Below are positions 18,293 through 25,750 of a DNA stretch of 44,479 bases, piece by piece. Within the stretch, counting starts at the first letter, position 1. Each line of letters opens with the position of its first letter. Made by a program: the position numbers and the translations under genes. The stretch comes from Desulforudis sp. (lineage in GTDB: Bacteria > Bacillota > Desulfotomaculia > Desulfotomaculales > Desulforudaceae). The notes below the pieces were generated by a model that searched no databases, was not told the DNA's origin, and was given only the letters and a program-made list of their open reading frames with translations. The stretch is taken from positions 1 to 44,479 of the forward strand of contig QZIR01000053.1 in NCBI GenBank assembly GCA_003604975.1, in the 5' to 3' direction.

Positions 18293-18739
18293 ATGGATAA
18301 GAATTTTGTTTATTGGATAGTAGGTATAATTGTTACAGCAATATTTGGTATTTGGGGCGTAGCTGCGGCTTATAAAAAGAAGCAGCCAAAAATGAAAAAG
18401 TTAAGTGCTGATGAACGGATTCAGAAGATTAGCGAAATTTTATGTTATGGTCATCGGTTTATTGGTGATTTAAAGAGTTGTGCATTTATATTTATGCCAA
18501 ATGGTGATAATATTTTTGGTGCTGGTTGGGTAAATATGGAATGGTTGGAGCTACTGGAAAATTTTGTCAAAAAAAATGGAGATGTAAAACTTGCTCCGAC
18601 TGCCGTTGGTGAAGAATTTTATCTAACCGACCTTATAACAGGAATAAACATTAGAATTCCACTTCATCCAGTAAAGGGAATGTTTATTGACAAAGATGGA
18701 GTAATATTAGGGCATATGTATATTTTTACAAAATATTAA
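18293..18739 (+). CDS. small membrane-anchored protein of unknown function
   Basis: This encodes 148 residues. The N-terminus MDKNFVYWIVGIIVTAIFGIWGVAAAYKKKQPK is one transmembrane helix followed by a basic stop-transfer segment, predicting a type-I-like anchor with a cytoplasmic domain. The remaining 110 residues contain no motif I recognise. It is followed by the decayed recombinase fragment, so it lies at the edge of the cargo block. Confidence 0.6.
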   Translation: MDKNFVYWIVGIIVTAIFGIWGVAAAYKKKQPKMKKLSADERIQKISEILCYGHRFIGDLKSCAFIFMPNGDNIFGAGWVNMEWLELLENFVKKNGDVKLAPTAVGEEFYLTDLITGINIRIPLHPVKGMFIDKDGVILGHMYIFTKY

Positions 18740-18918
18740 GAAATTAGCATACCTGAAGTTGGCAGTAAAAAAATATTACGCACACCAACATATTGACGAG
18801 TCACTTGTAATTGATCTTCCTGAATATAAGAATTAGGATTTTCATATATCTTTCGCATATTCCTTAGGAAAGAGGAGCAACTTTTTTCTTAATTGGCAAC
18901 ATAGCCATGTTTGCTCAA
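18740..18918. other. short non-coding stretch before the recombinase remnant
   Basis: No gene, hairpin or repeat is apparent in this AT-rich stretch between the membrane-protein gene and the recombinase remnant. Confidence 0.4.
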
Positions 18919-19043
18919 TTAACTGTATCCCGATATTATTTTATACACATCATGAATTGCCCCCTTATTCAGCCTCTTTCTTTTGATAGTTTGAGTATTA
19001 GGCAATTGTCCCAGGCTTCGATTTGTTGTCCGATAAGGGCTAC
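18919..19043 (-). pseudogene. remnant of a second copy of a large serine recombinase gene (last 40 codons)
   Basis: The minus strand encodes SPYRTTNRSLGQLPNTQTIKRKR and then LNKGAIHDVYKIISGYS-stop. This is parallel to the C-terminus of the recombinase at 19547-21094 (SPYRTTNRSLEQLPDTQTIRKKK, LNKREIRRVYKIISTID). The reading frame and stop are intact, but everything upstream of the Ser-Pro-Tyr is missing. A 33-bp block is identical in both copies (about 19010-19042 and 19639-19671). It is therefore a divergent paralogue's tail left after deletion. Confidence 0.8.
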
Positions 19044-19080
19044 TGTCAAGACTGGTATTATTGCCAGATCGGCAAACAAA

Positions 19081-19110
19081 GAAAAAACGCTTATCAAAAG
19101 CGTTTTTTCT
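19081..19110 (-). terminator. intrinsic terminator
   Basis: GAAAAAACGCTT (19081-19092) and AAGCGTTTTTTC (19098-19109) form a perfect 12-bp stem with a five-base loop and T-runs on both strands. It lies 19 bases past the stop of the leftward small gene at 19129-19422 and should end its transcript. Confidence 0.8.
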
Positions 19111-19128
19111 TAGTTTTAGTCTTGTTTT

Positions 19129-19422
19129 TCAATTTTCAATATTTGATGACCCCCGAGGGGACTCGAACTTTTTCATCATGATCTGGTTGTTATTCAATCT
19201 TTCCATATCTTCAAGATATATCTCCTCGTTTTCAGGAGTAAGGAAAGGTCCTCCCTCTCTTATTCTTTCATCATAAATCTCTAATACGAATTCGATATAC
19301 CACAAGAATAATTCTTCTGCCTCCCTCAGTTCCTCCTCACTCAGATTAGGACAGCGCTTCCGAAGGAACGGCAGCTTTTCATGGTAGCGGAATCCTGACG
19401 ACTCATTTTTTTCTTCTGTCAT
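19129..19422 (-). CDS. small acidic helical protein, paralogue of the 21144-21329 product
   Basis: This encodes 97 residues. LPFLRKRCPNLSEEELREAEELFLWYIEFVLEIYDER matches IPFIRKRCPHLNEQELREAEELFREYIRLCFEIYEER of the small gene upstream of the second recombinase, so the two are clear paralogues. The shared core (RKRCPxLxExELREAEELF) is a two-helix unit without catalytic features. This copy has a longer C-terminal tail whose last residues (KKFESPRGSS) are encoded by tRNA-3'-end-like DNA. It precedes the recombinase remnant exactly as its paralogue precedes the intact recombinase, so the pair seems to be an old duplicate module. A regulator or directionality partner of the recombinase is a guess. 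Confidence 0.7.
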   Translation of the reverse strand: MTEEKNESSGFRYHEKLPFLRKRCPNLSEEELREAEELFLWYIEFVLEIYDERIREGGPFLTPENEEIYLEDMERLNNNQIMMKKFESPRGSSNIEN

Positions 19423-19546
19423 AAATTCTCACCTCGCTTTCTAGAAAACGAATCGTAGTAAGGCGTAGAAATATGCGCAAGCAGACGAAATAGAAGGAGA
19501 GGGTGGTGACTTTACAATTATAGGCAACTTATCCAGCCTTAACTGT

Positions 19547-21094
19547 CTAATCGATTGTTGATATTATTTTATACACCCTGCGAATTTCCCTTTTATTTAG
19601 CTTCTTTTTTCTGATAGTTTGCGTGTCCGGCAATTGTTCCAGGCTTCGATTTGTTGTCCGATAAGGGCTACCATAAGAATTAACAAGGTAATTTGAGAGT
19701 TCTTTGAACGGACTTTTTAGCTCTAATTCAACATTTTTCCCGAAAACGCTACAGTTCGAGCTTATCTTTTTGACCATATCCCTTTTTTTGTCATCTGATC
19801 CCATATTGTAGCTCAAATAAAGCGATTTTAGGAGTTCGAGTTGTTCAGTGATTTTTTTTCCCAAAGAATCATCTATGGAGTCAATTGCTTCCAATTCTTC
19901 ATCAATCTTCTTTGATTCATTTAGCAGAGATTCCTTCCTTTCCAGATAAACGTCTTTCTCGATGGTGTCATCGACATATGCGTCGGTAAGTCGATCCAGT
20001 CTTGATTTTGTTTTTTCTTTAAGGAGGAGGTATTCCTCTTTCTTTTTTTCAGCTTCTGATTTCCGGGTAATTTTCATACTGTCAACAACCAGTGAAATTT
20101 GTTCAATTTCTTCCGGGAATAGTTGAAGCGGTTGAAGTGTCCATCGCACCTCGTCTTTGAAGACCTCTTCTCGGACACAGCTCCCTTTGCAGTGATGGCA
20201 GCGGTAATAACTGAGCCCTTTTTGTTTTTCCCCGATATATGATCGATTGCATGTCTTGCATATGAACATGCGGCGGTACAGAAAATCGTGCCGTCCCGGT
20301 CCCATCTTCCTTTTTCCTTTGAGAATGTCCTGGACAGTATCAAAGGTTTTCTTGCTGATCAAAGGTTCGTGAATGCCGGCAAATGTCTCGCCGGTGCGCC
20401 TGATACGGATGAGCCCGATATAGAAAGGATTGTGGAGGATTGTCGCGAGCCCATTACGAGTTATCTTGCCACTGCCATTATTCTTGTATCCCTTGCATTC
20501 AAGATATGAAACAAGCTGATCCAGCGAATAATTTCCTGTTGCATATAGCCTGAAGATCTCCCTTACCATGAATGCTTTGGCAGGTTCAGGTATTTTAGGC
20601 TTTCCCGCCCCCTGGTCGAGATATCCAATCGGTGCTGGCAGCGGGTAAATACCCTGTTTGAGGCGCCCATAGAAACCTTTTTTGGTTTCCTCGCGAAGGT
20701 TCCGGATGTAGTCGGCCGCGATGACCGCTTGGATGTCGGCGGATAGCCTTCCTCCGCGGGCATGAAGGTCCATGCTGTCATGAGCGAAACGGACATCAAC
20801 GCCGGCATCCAGCAGTTCTCCTAGGGCAGCCCAGTCTTTGAGGTTCCTGGCGCTTCTGTCGATCTTGTGGATGATGACTCCGGAAGCTTTTTTCTGATGA
20901 AGATTTTTCATCATGCGCGAGAATATCGGCCGGCCGGACTTTGCCGCCGTTTCCCGCTCTTCAAACCATTCGATGATCTGAAGATCATTGTTTCTTGCAT
21001 ACTGCTCAATAGCGGCTTTCTGCTCCTGCAGCGACACGCCCTGTGTTCCCTGGCGAATGGTGGACACTCGGATATATCCATAAACTTTTTGCAT
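19547..21094 (-). CDS. second large serine recombinase
   Basis: This 515-residue protein has the resolvase domain MQKVYGYIRVSTIRQGTQGVSL with nucleophile Ser11 and HKIDRSARNLKDW with the catalytic arginines. A recombinase domain (PAPIGYLDQG, then the NPFYIGLIR block) follows. A zinc ribbon CKTCNRSYIGEKQKGLSYYRCHHC, a long coiled coil (about 345-415) and a basic C-terminus complete the family order. It is unrelated in detail to the boundary recombinase and no ends attributable to it are visible, so it may serve a nested or earlier element. A 61-residue gene lies 49 bases upstream on the same strand. The C-terminal 40 codons have a diverged twin at 18919-19043. Confidence 0.92.
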   Translation of the reverse strand: MQKVYGYIRVSTIRQGTQGVSLQEQKAAIEQYARNNDLQIIEWFEERETAAKSGRPIFSRMMKNLHQKKASGVIIHKIDRSARNLKDWAALGELLDAGVDVRFAHDSMDLHARGGRLSADIQAVIAADYIRNLREETKKGFYGRLKQGIYPLPAPIGYLDQGAGKPKIPEPAKAFMVREIFRLYATGNYSLDQLVSYLECKGYKNNGSGKITRNGLATILHNPFYIGLIRIRRTGETFAGIHEPLISKKTFDTVQDILKGKRKMGPGRHDFLYRRMFICKTCNRSYIGEKQKGLSYYRCHHCKGSCVREEVFKDEVRWTLQPLQLFPEEIEQISLVVDSMKITRKSEAEKKKEEYLLLKEKTKSRLDRLTDAYVDDTIEKDVYLERKESLLNESKKIDEELEAIDSIDDSLGKKITEQLELLKSLYLSYNMGSDDKKRDMVKKISSNCSVFGKNVELELKSPFKELSNYLVNSYGSPYRTTNRSLEQLPDTQTIRKKKLNKREIRRVYKIISTID

Positions 21095-21143
21095 ATGTTT
21101 TGATCAATTTATGATTACCTTTCTGTTACAGTCTAAAAACAGA

Positions 21144-21329
21144 TCAGTTTTCTGTCAAATCATCATTTTTCTGCATTATTTCTCTTTCTTCATAAATCTC
21201 AAAGCAAAGCCGGATGTATTCTCGAAATAATTCCTCCGCCTCTCTCAATTCTTGTTCATTGAGATGAGGGCATCGTTTACGGATGAAGGGTATTTCTTTG
21301 CTGAAATCAATTTTGTTATATTTTCCCAT
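21144..21329 (-). CDS. small helical protein preceding the second recombinase
   Basis: This encodes 61 residues. The core IPFIRKRCPHLNEQELREAE is shared with the 97-residue protein at 19129-19422. It is predicted to be two helices, acidic, without catalytic motifs. It ends 49 bases before the recombinase start on the same strand and is divergent from the D5-like ATPase gene. Because the pairing with a recombinase C-terminus occurs twice, the gene is probably functionally linked to it, perhaps as a regulator or recombination directionality factor. Confidence 0.65.
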   Translation of the reverse strand: MGKYNKIDFSKEIPFIRKRCPHLNEQELREAEELFREYIRLCFEIYEEREIMQKNDDLTEN

Positions 21330-21419
21330 TTGTACAGATTACACTCATGATCACAGGAAAAACAGGATTGAAAATTTATCAGAAAATGGAAATCACCATT
21401 CTATAAATTCATGCTGTTC

Positions 21420-21430
21420 AGGTATATCCT
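21420..21430 (+). promoter_or_regulatory. AGGTATATCCT motif upstream of the D5-like gene
   Basis: This 11-base near-palindrome ends six bases before the ATG at 21437. The identical sequence occurs at 29682-29692 upstream of the XRE gene at 29740. It is a candidate operator shared by the two, which would allow the XRE protein to control both. Confidence 0.45.
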
Positions 21431-21436
21431 GTTGGA

Positions 21437-22726
21437 ATGAGCAACAATCAAAATAAACAAAAAGCAACCAGCAATATTTTTCCGATAACCTCATTGGTTC
21501 TGCCTGACCGGACACTGATCGAAATGGTCTATGATCCGGATAACCGAAAGACAAATCTGCTTAAATGGCAGGATGGAGAAATCGAAACAGCTCTATCCTT
21601 CAAGCTGGAAAAAAATTGGGAGGTTCTGCCATACCGGCCAGAAAACCCACTCCTGCATCAGCGCATCATTCTTTTTCCTATGGGAGTACAGGAATATCAA
21701 GATGACGAAACTCTTATTCGGCAAATCAGATCCTTCATCCACCGGTACGTGGATATCTCCGAGACTTTCGAGCTAGTTTCCGTTTATTACGTCTTGTTGA
21801 CCTGGATTTATGACACTTTTAATGAAATTCCGTATCTGCGGGTGAGGGGAGACTATGGAAGCGGCAAGACTCGCTTCCTGCTCACAGTCGGCAGTATTTG
21901 TTACAAGCCGATTTTTGCATCCGGCGCATCGACTGTCGCGCCGCTTTTCCATATTCTGGATCAGGTAGGCGGGACGCTTGTTTTGGATGAAGCGGATTTC
22001 CGCTTTAGTGATGAAAGGGCGGATATCGCCAAAATCCTCAATAATGGAAATGCCAAGGGATTCCCGGTTCTGCGGTGCGAGAAAATCAACCAGAGGGAAT
22101 TCTCTCCGCGGGCGTATACCATCTATGGCCCAAAAATTGTGGCCGCCAGAAACGATTACGATGATTTTGCTCTGGAGAGCCGGTTCATTACAGAGGATTT
22201 TGGTCTTGGTCCGGTACGGGATGATATCCCGATCACATTGCCGGATAAATTTCACCAAGAAGCCCTGGAACTGAGAAACAAGCTGCTTTTATGGCGCTTT
22301 CGGAACTTTGCTAGGCCCCGCTACCCAGAAGCCCATGTAGATCAAAAGCTCGATAAAAGGATCAGTCAGGTGTTTGCGCCGCTCCTCAGTCTTGTTGCCG
22401 ACAAGGACATTCGGGAACGCATTTCGGGACTTGCGCGTGAAAAAAATGATGAGATCAGGAGTGACCGCGGTTTTCAGCTCGAAGCGGATGTCCTTTCGGC
22501 AATCCGGGCATGCCTGGTGGAAGAAGCTCCCGCAATCTCAGCGATCACCCAGGCTTTCATAAAGCAGTCTGGAGGGGCTTATGAAAGGCAAATAACACCA
22601 AAATGGATCGGATTGATCATCAGGAAAAAGCTCCGTCTCCGGACGCGGAAGAAGAATGGGATTTATGTCCTGGCGGAGAACCAAAAAACGAAGCTCAAGC
22701 GGCTTTTCAAGAAATATAATCTATAG
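21437..22726 (+). CDS. D5-like AAA+/helicase-type ATPase, probable replication protein
   Basis: This 429-residue protein has one P-loop domain: Walker A RGDYGSGKTRFL at about 137-148 and Walker B GTLVLDEADF at about 179-188. SRFITEDF follows, as in primase-associated SF3/D5-type or plasmid-replication ATPases. The N-terminal 100 residues are beta-rich and the C-terminus (ITPKWIGLIIRKKLRLRTRKKNG) looks like a winged-helix DNA-binding tail. No primase motif is present. It most likely unwinds or remodels DNA for replication of the excised element. Its stop lies seven bases before the left 25-bp inverted repeat that bounds the defence cassette. A candidate XRE operator overlaps its leader. Confidence 0.65.
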   Translation: MSNNQNKQKATSNIFPITSLVLPDRTLIEMVYDPDNRKTNLLKWQDGEIETALSFKLEKNWEVLPYRPENPLLHQRIILFPMGVQEYQDDETLIRQIRSFIHRYVDISETFELVSVYYVLLTWIYDTFNEIPYLRVRGDYGSGKTRFLLTVGSICYKPIFASGASTVAPLFHILDQVGGTLVLDEADFRFSDERADIAKILNNGNAKGFPVLRCEKINQREFSPRAYTIYGPKIVAARNDYDDFALESRFITEDFGLGPVRDDIPITLPDKFHQEALELRNKLLLWRFRNFARPRYPEAHVDQKLDKRISQVFAPLLSLVADKDIRERISGLAREKNDEIRSDRGFQLEADVLSAIRACLVEEAPAISAITQAFIKQSGGAYERQITPKWIGLIIRKKLRLRTRKKNGIYVLAENQKTKLKRLFKKYNL

Positions 22727-22732
22727 TTTTGC

Positions 22733-22757
22733 GGACTTAGGGACTTTGGGGACTTTA
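22733..22757 (+). repeat. left 25-bp inverted repeat of the defence cassette
   Basis: This repeat is made of three GGACTT units (GGACTTAG, GGACTTTGG, GGACTTTA). It is perfectly complementary, in opposite orientation, to 29595-29619. The two copies enclose the ubiquitin-like and restriction-modification genes. Confidence 0.85.
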
Positions 22758-22791
22758 TGGAGGGAGAATAAATTAATTTTTCAATGAAATA

Positions 22792-23268
22792 TTAGGTGTA
22801 TATATTACAAACATCTGTTTTTTCAGAATGGTATTTAGGCTCTGCAATCCATGGTTTAATTCCTGTATTATAACACCAGTAAACCATTCCATCTTTAATC
22901 CAGAAATGGCTACAGCATCCTTGGTTTTGCCAAACAGAAGGATAAAGAGTTGGTCTCCCCGATGTGTTTTTCTTTACTTTCCAATTTGGAGTATGAACTT
23001 TTTGGAGTGATAATGAAATAACCTTGCCACATCCGCAAGGACATTGAAATAGTGCCCAATGGGGTTTTCCTTTATATATAACTTCTATAAAATCTCTCTT
23101 ACCAACGGTATCGTTACTCGGTGTTTTGTTAACTATTAACAGTGAATCGAAATGAATATCAGGTACAGGTGATTTTTTTTGAATTGTAGAATCTATGGTT
23201 TCTTCCGGCTCTTGCCCGGATTGGTATTTCCATAATAATTTAATAATTCTTTGAAACCATTTATTCAT
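22792..23268 (-). CDS. DUF6527-type cysteine-rich protein of a ubiquitin-like operon
   Basis: This encodes 158 residues. The core WALFQCPCGCGKVISLSL, PTLYPSVWQNQGCCSHFWIKDG and MVYW match the DUF6527 pattern (CPCxCG, PS.W....C.SHFWI..G), probably a small zinc-binding domain. The N-terminal 50 residues are a helix and linker. Its ATG (23268) overlaps the end of the JAB-E1 gene by eight bases, so it is the last gene of the operon. DUF6527 proteins accompany bacterial multiubiquitin/E2/E1 sets; their biochemical role is not established. A substrate adaptor or ligase-like subunit is possible. Confidence 0.8.
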   Translation of the reverse strand: MNKWFQRIIKLLWKYQSGQEPEETIDSTIQKKSPVPDIHFDSLLIVNKTPSNDTVGKRDFIEVIYKGKPHWALFQCPCGCGKVISLSLQKVHTPNWKVKKNTSGRPTLYPSVWQNQGCCSHFWIKDGMVYWCYNTGIKPWIAEPKYHSEKTDVCNIYT

Positions 23269-24721
23269 TTCTATGTATTTCTCCTAGTTGAGGCATCTCT
23301 AATCTATATTTACCTTCATTTTTTAACAATATTGCATGAGTGCGGCAATATATACAATCTTGATCATCAATTGGTGCATTACTATAAATTCTCAAATTAA
23401 CAAAATCAGTCCAAATATTATCCTGTTGCAAATCTGGAGGAAGGATCCTGTAAGGCCTCACTAGATCCATAAATGTTGCAACTGCATTGTCGGCAGTGGA
23501 ACTTGTAAAGGGGCCTACTCCGGGAGCCTGCTCCCCGCCACCTATTAAATAATAATCTCGTTCAAGCGTAATGGGGTCAAGTTTTGCCAAGGCAGGATTG
23601 TCCCTGATGGCTTGTTCATACCTCAGTCTTTGATCGGTAACAACCCGTTGACAACGTAGACAGGAGCCGAATTCAGGGAGAATGCAACTGACTCGACCAC
23701 GGTGATCTCTTAAGTAGGGATGCCCTTCCGGGTCAGTATCGATTTTACCTGTTAATCCGACATCAATATAGACTTGAGCGTAATAATACATAGCCTGATT
23801 CATGATATTCCTGCCTGCCTGGTCATCCGTGCAGCCAAAAATGATATCTGCGCTTGAAAGCGCGTCAATGGCTTCCCCAGATTCATTTAGATAGGCGTTG
23901 ATGGCAGATATCGAAATGCCCGGCCTAACGCATGCAATGAAATCTGTCAAAGATTGCGCCTTGCTTTTGGTTATGTCCTTGGCGCGATAACCTCGCACGC
24001 GGTTCATGTTACTCTCTTCAAGAATATCGCCATCAATTAGAATTATTTCTCCAACGCCAGCACGAGCTAATAATGTTGCAAGTGGCGACCCGGTTCCCCC
24101 CACCCCAACAACTACGGCTCGTAATGACTGCAGTTTAGCATTGAATGGCTTTCCGAAAGCAGCTTCCTGGCGGATTAGGTCCCCAGCTGATTTATGAGGG
24201 ATAGCAATACCGTGCAATTCAATTTTGTCGCTAACTACGCAAGTGTGGCGAACATACAACAGTTTATCAAAATTGCTTCCGTGGCGAATTCTTGTGTGCC
24301 ATTTGCCATCAGCGAGTATCATTGCGACAAAAAATGAATTATTTCCATTGCAACCGGAAAGGCCATGTAAAATATTTTTCTCATTGTCTGTGTCGAGATG
24401 TGAAAATGCATCATGTCCACGCGGATGGCTGTGTGCGAAGCCAAGTTCTAACCTTTCAGTTTCGCACCGAAGGTAAAGTTCAGGTAATTTTCGTAAGTTG
24501 ATCTTGAGGTGCGTTGGTGAGCTTTCTAATATCCAGTCCTCGGACATTTTGATCACTTCCACGGCAAGAAAACGGTCAGATGATGGTTGTCCATGAACCT
24601 TTCTGGCTAGGCGACGAAACAGTATAATTGCTCCACGTTCGTAACCACTTGGATCCCCTAAGAGCCATTCCTTAAGCTCTCTATCGTGACTGCCCAATAA
24701 TGTGATACGGTGTCCAGTCAT
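23261..24721 (-). CDS. JAB deubiquitinase-like / E1 (ThiF) fusion protein
   Basis: This encodes about 486 residues from ATG 24721, whose A lies in the stop of the E2 gene (TAATG). The N-terminal JAB/JAMM metalloprotease domain has HSHPRGHDAFSHLD (about 97-110), an exact HxHPx6SxxD motif. The central E1/ThiF domain has GVGGTGSPLATLLARAGVG (about 206-224), LIDGD (about 228-232) and EESNMNR for adenylation. Two CxxC pairs (CLRC, CIYC) form a zinc site. It should activate the Ubl C-terminus with ATP and, through the JAB domain, trim or remove it. E1 and peptidase in one chain distinguishes it from operons that encode them separately. Confidence 0.9.
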   Translation of the reverse strand: MTGHRITLLGSHDRELKEWLLGDPSGYERGAIILFRRLARKVHGQPSSDRFLAVEVIKMSEDWILESSPTHLKINLRKLPELYLRCETERLELGFAHSHPRGHDAFSHLDTDNEKNILHGLSGCNGNNSFFVAMILADGKWHTRIRHGSNFDKLLYVRHTCVVSDKIELHGIAIPHKSAGDLIRQEAAFGKPFNAKLQSLRAVVVGVGGTGSPLATLLARAGVGEIILIDGDILEESNMNRVRGYRAKDITKSKAQSLTDFIACVRPGISISAINAYLNESGEAIDALSSADIIFGCTDDQAGRNIMNQAMYYYAQVYIDVGLTGKIDTDPEGHPYLRDHRGRVSCILPEFGSCLRCQRVVTDQRLRYEQAIRDNPALAKLDPITLERDYYLIGGGEQAPGVGPFTSSTADNAVATFMDLVRPYRILPPDLQQDNIWTDFVNLRIYSNAPIDDQDCIYCRTHAILLKNEGKYRLEMPQLGEIHRNE

Positions 24722-25134
24722 TATCTTGCGTCCGGTTTTTTTAAAGCCCATTCAATACGATCAAGGACTTTTTGAATATTATCAATTTTTGGCTTCCAGC
24801 TAGTGGGTGCCCAGTGACGTGACCATCGACAATATTCCTTGCTGTTATAATGACGTGGGTCAGCGCCACCAGGCACAGATATGTTAGGGATGGTTTTACC
24901 ATCAGTACGCACTAGCGCGGGATGAACCCAAAACATATCTCCGCCACTTGTATTGTAATCAGTCGGCGCTATCCAGAGCACCTCAACCTGATAGAGAATT
25001 TGGCCGTTATGTGAATATAGTCCGCCAGAAAGAGGAAAATTTTTTAGTATCAGAAATCGTTGTGCCTGGTCCTCTTCATGGTTCAAGCCAGCCTCCTGGA
25101 GAATTTTGTAATCCTCCTCGTTAAGCAAGGCCAT
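24721..25134 (-). CDS. Prok-E2_E-like E2 protein
   Basis: This encodes 137 residues from ATG 25134 (overlapping the Ubl stop, TAATG; a longer start at 25143 is possible). The blocks FLILKNFPLSGGLYSHNG, VEVLWIAPTDYN, GGDMFWVHPALVRTDGKTIP and EYCRWSRHWAPTSWKP match the prokaryotic E2 family E pattern (DMFW.xP...DG..P, then WSRH and W.P). Cys102 next to the RWSRH motif is a candidate acceptor for the Ubl thioester, but whether it is the active residue is uncertain because the family is divergent. It should pass the Ubl from the E1 to a target. Confidence 0.85.
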   Translation of the reverse strand: MALLNEEDYKILQEAGLNHEEDQAQRFLILKNFPLSGGLYSHNGQILYQVEVLWIAPTDYNTSGGDMFWVHPALVRTDGKTIPNISVPGGADPRHYNSKEYCRWSRHWAPTSWKPKIDNIQKVLDRIEWALKKPDAR

Positions 25135-25373
25135 TAGTTGCACCCGGCCGTAGAACTGGATTCCTGGCAGTAGAATTTTTCAATACCTTCTTGTGCCAGG
25201 TCAATTTTCTCATCATTTGTAATAAGGCGCCCAACCTTGCCTGTTAGCTTGAGATACAGGTCCATGCTTTCGGGAATACCGGCACCCACACTCCTTACTT
25301 CTGCTCCTGTGATAAATTGGTTGTGCCACTCATAAACGGTGTTCTCGATCTTGAATTTGTACTTTTTAGACAT
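25134..25373 (-). CDS. multiubiquitin-type ubiquitin-like protein
   Basis: This encodes 79 residues. KYKFKIENTVYEWHNQFITG, AEVRSVGAGIP and EKIDLAQEGIEKF match the bacterial multiubiquitin domain (beta-grasp; ends in ...D..idL...g.e.F). There is a single domain here rather than a tandem. The C-terminus YCQESSSTAGCN lacks a Gly-Gly end, so the conjugated residue would be Gly77 after removal of Cys-Asn, or another residue. The JAB domain of the neighbour is the obvious processing enzyme. It is the second gene of the operon and overlaps the E2 start. Confidence 0.85.
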   Translation of the reverse strand: MSKKYKFKIENTVYEWHNQFITGAEVRSVGAGIPESMDLYLKLTGKVGRLITNDEKIDLAQEGIEKFYCQESSSTAGCN

Positions 25374-25415
25374 TTTAAGCCTCCGTAATTTGTCTTAACA
25401 GGTTATTAATACAGA

Positions 25416-25589
25416 TTATTTCTCTTTTCTCACTCCCTTGAAAGGATTTTTGTCGCTTTTTTGGTCAATAAATTTCCCCGTGTCAGGATCTCTTTTAGTC
25501 CAGCGGTCATTTTGGGGGTTATGAACCTGTGAGCGGTTCCGAACCGCTCCATGCCTGTGTCCGTCGCCAGTGGGTGGATTTTTTGCCAT
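25416..25589 (-). CDS. 57-residue conserved-looking protein heading the ubiquitin-like operon
   Basis: ATG 25589 follows AGGAGT and the frame runs to a TAA at 25416-25418. The product begins MAKNPPTGDGHRHGAVRNRS, is very rich in Gly, Asp, Arg and Lys, and ends PFKGVRKEK. It has no hydrophobic core and is probably disordered or nucleic-acid-binding. I have a general memory of near-identical small proteins (TGDGHRxGAVxxRSQ, TGxFxDxKxD, FKGVR) in defence regions. It lies 42 bases upstream of the Ubl gene on the same strand, so it is likely the first gene of the transcript. It may be a substrate or regulator. Confidence 0.7.
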   Translation of the reverse strand: MAKNPPTGDGHRHGAVRNRSQVHNPQNDRWTKRDPDTGKFIDQKSDKNPFKGVRKEK

Positions 25590-25618
25590 TACTAACTCCT
25601 CAAATTAGGGTGAGTGTT

Positions 25619-25640
25619 GATATTGCATGTTCGCAATATC
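25619..25640. promoter_or_regulatory. perfect dyad between the ubiquitin-like operon and the XRE gene
   Basis: GATATTGC (25619-25626) and GCAATATC (25633-25640) form a perfect inverted repeat in the 161-base divergent spacer. CGTAT repeats follow at 25641 and 25653. It is the natural operator candidate for the XRE protein encoded at 25751, controlling itself and possibly the leftward operon. Confidence 0.5.
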
Positions 25641-25750
25641 GTATCTGCTTCCCGTATAACGAACATTATAGCGAGTGTCAATGAAAAAAACTTTGCATGG
25701 TTGAATTTGTTATTGTATCGTATAATAACCAACACAGGAGGAGGTGTAAA

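Noticed and set aside
18907-19276. Rightward frames crossing the recombinase remnant and terminator
   Set aside because: They are antisense to clearly homologous leftward coding sequence.
19010-19671. 33-bp identical blocks as att sites of the second recombinase
   Set aside because: Serine recombinase attL and attR share only about two bases, so long identical blocks are better explained as paralogous gene tails.
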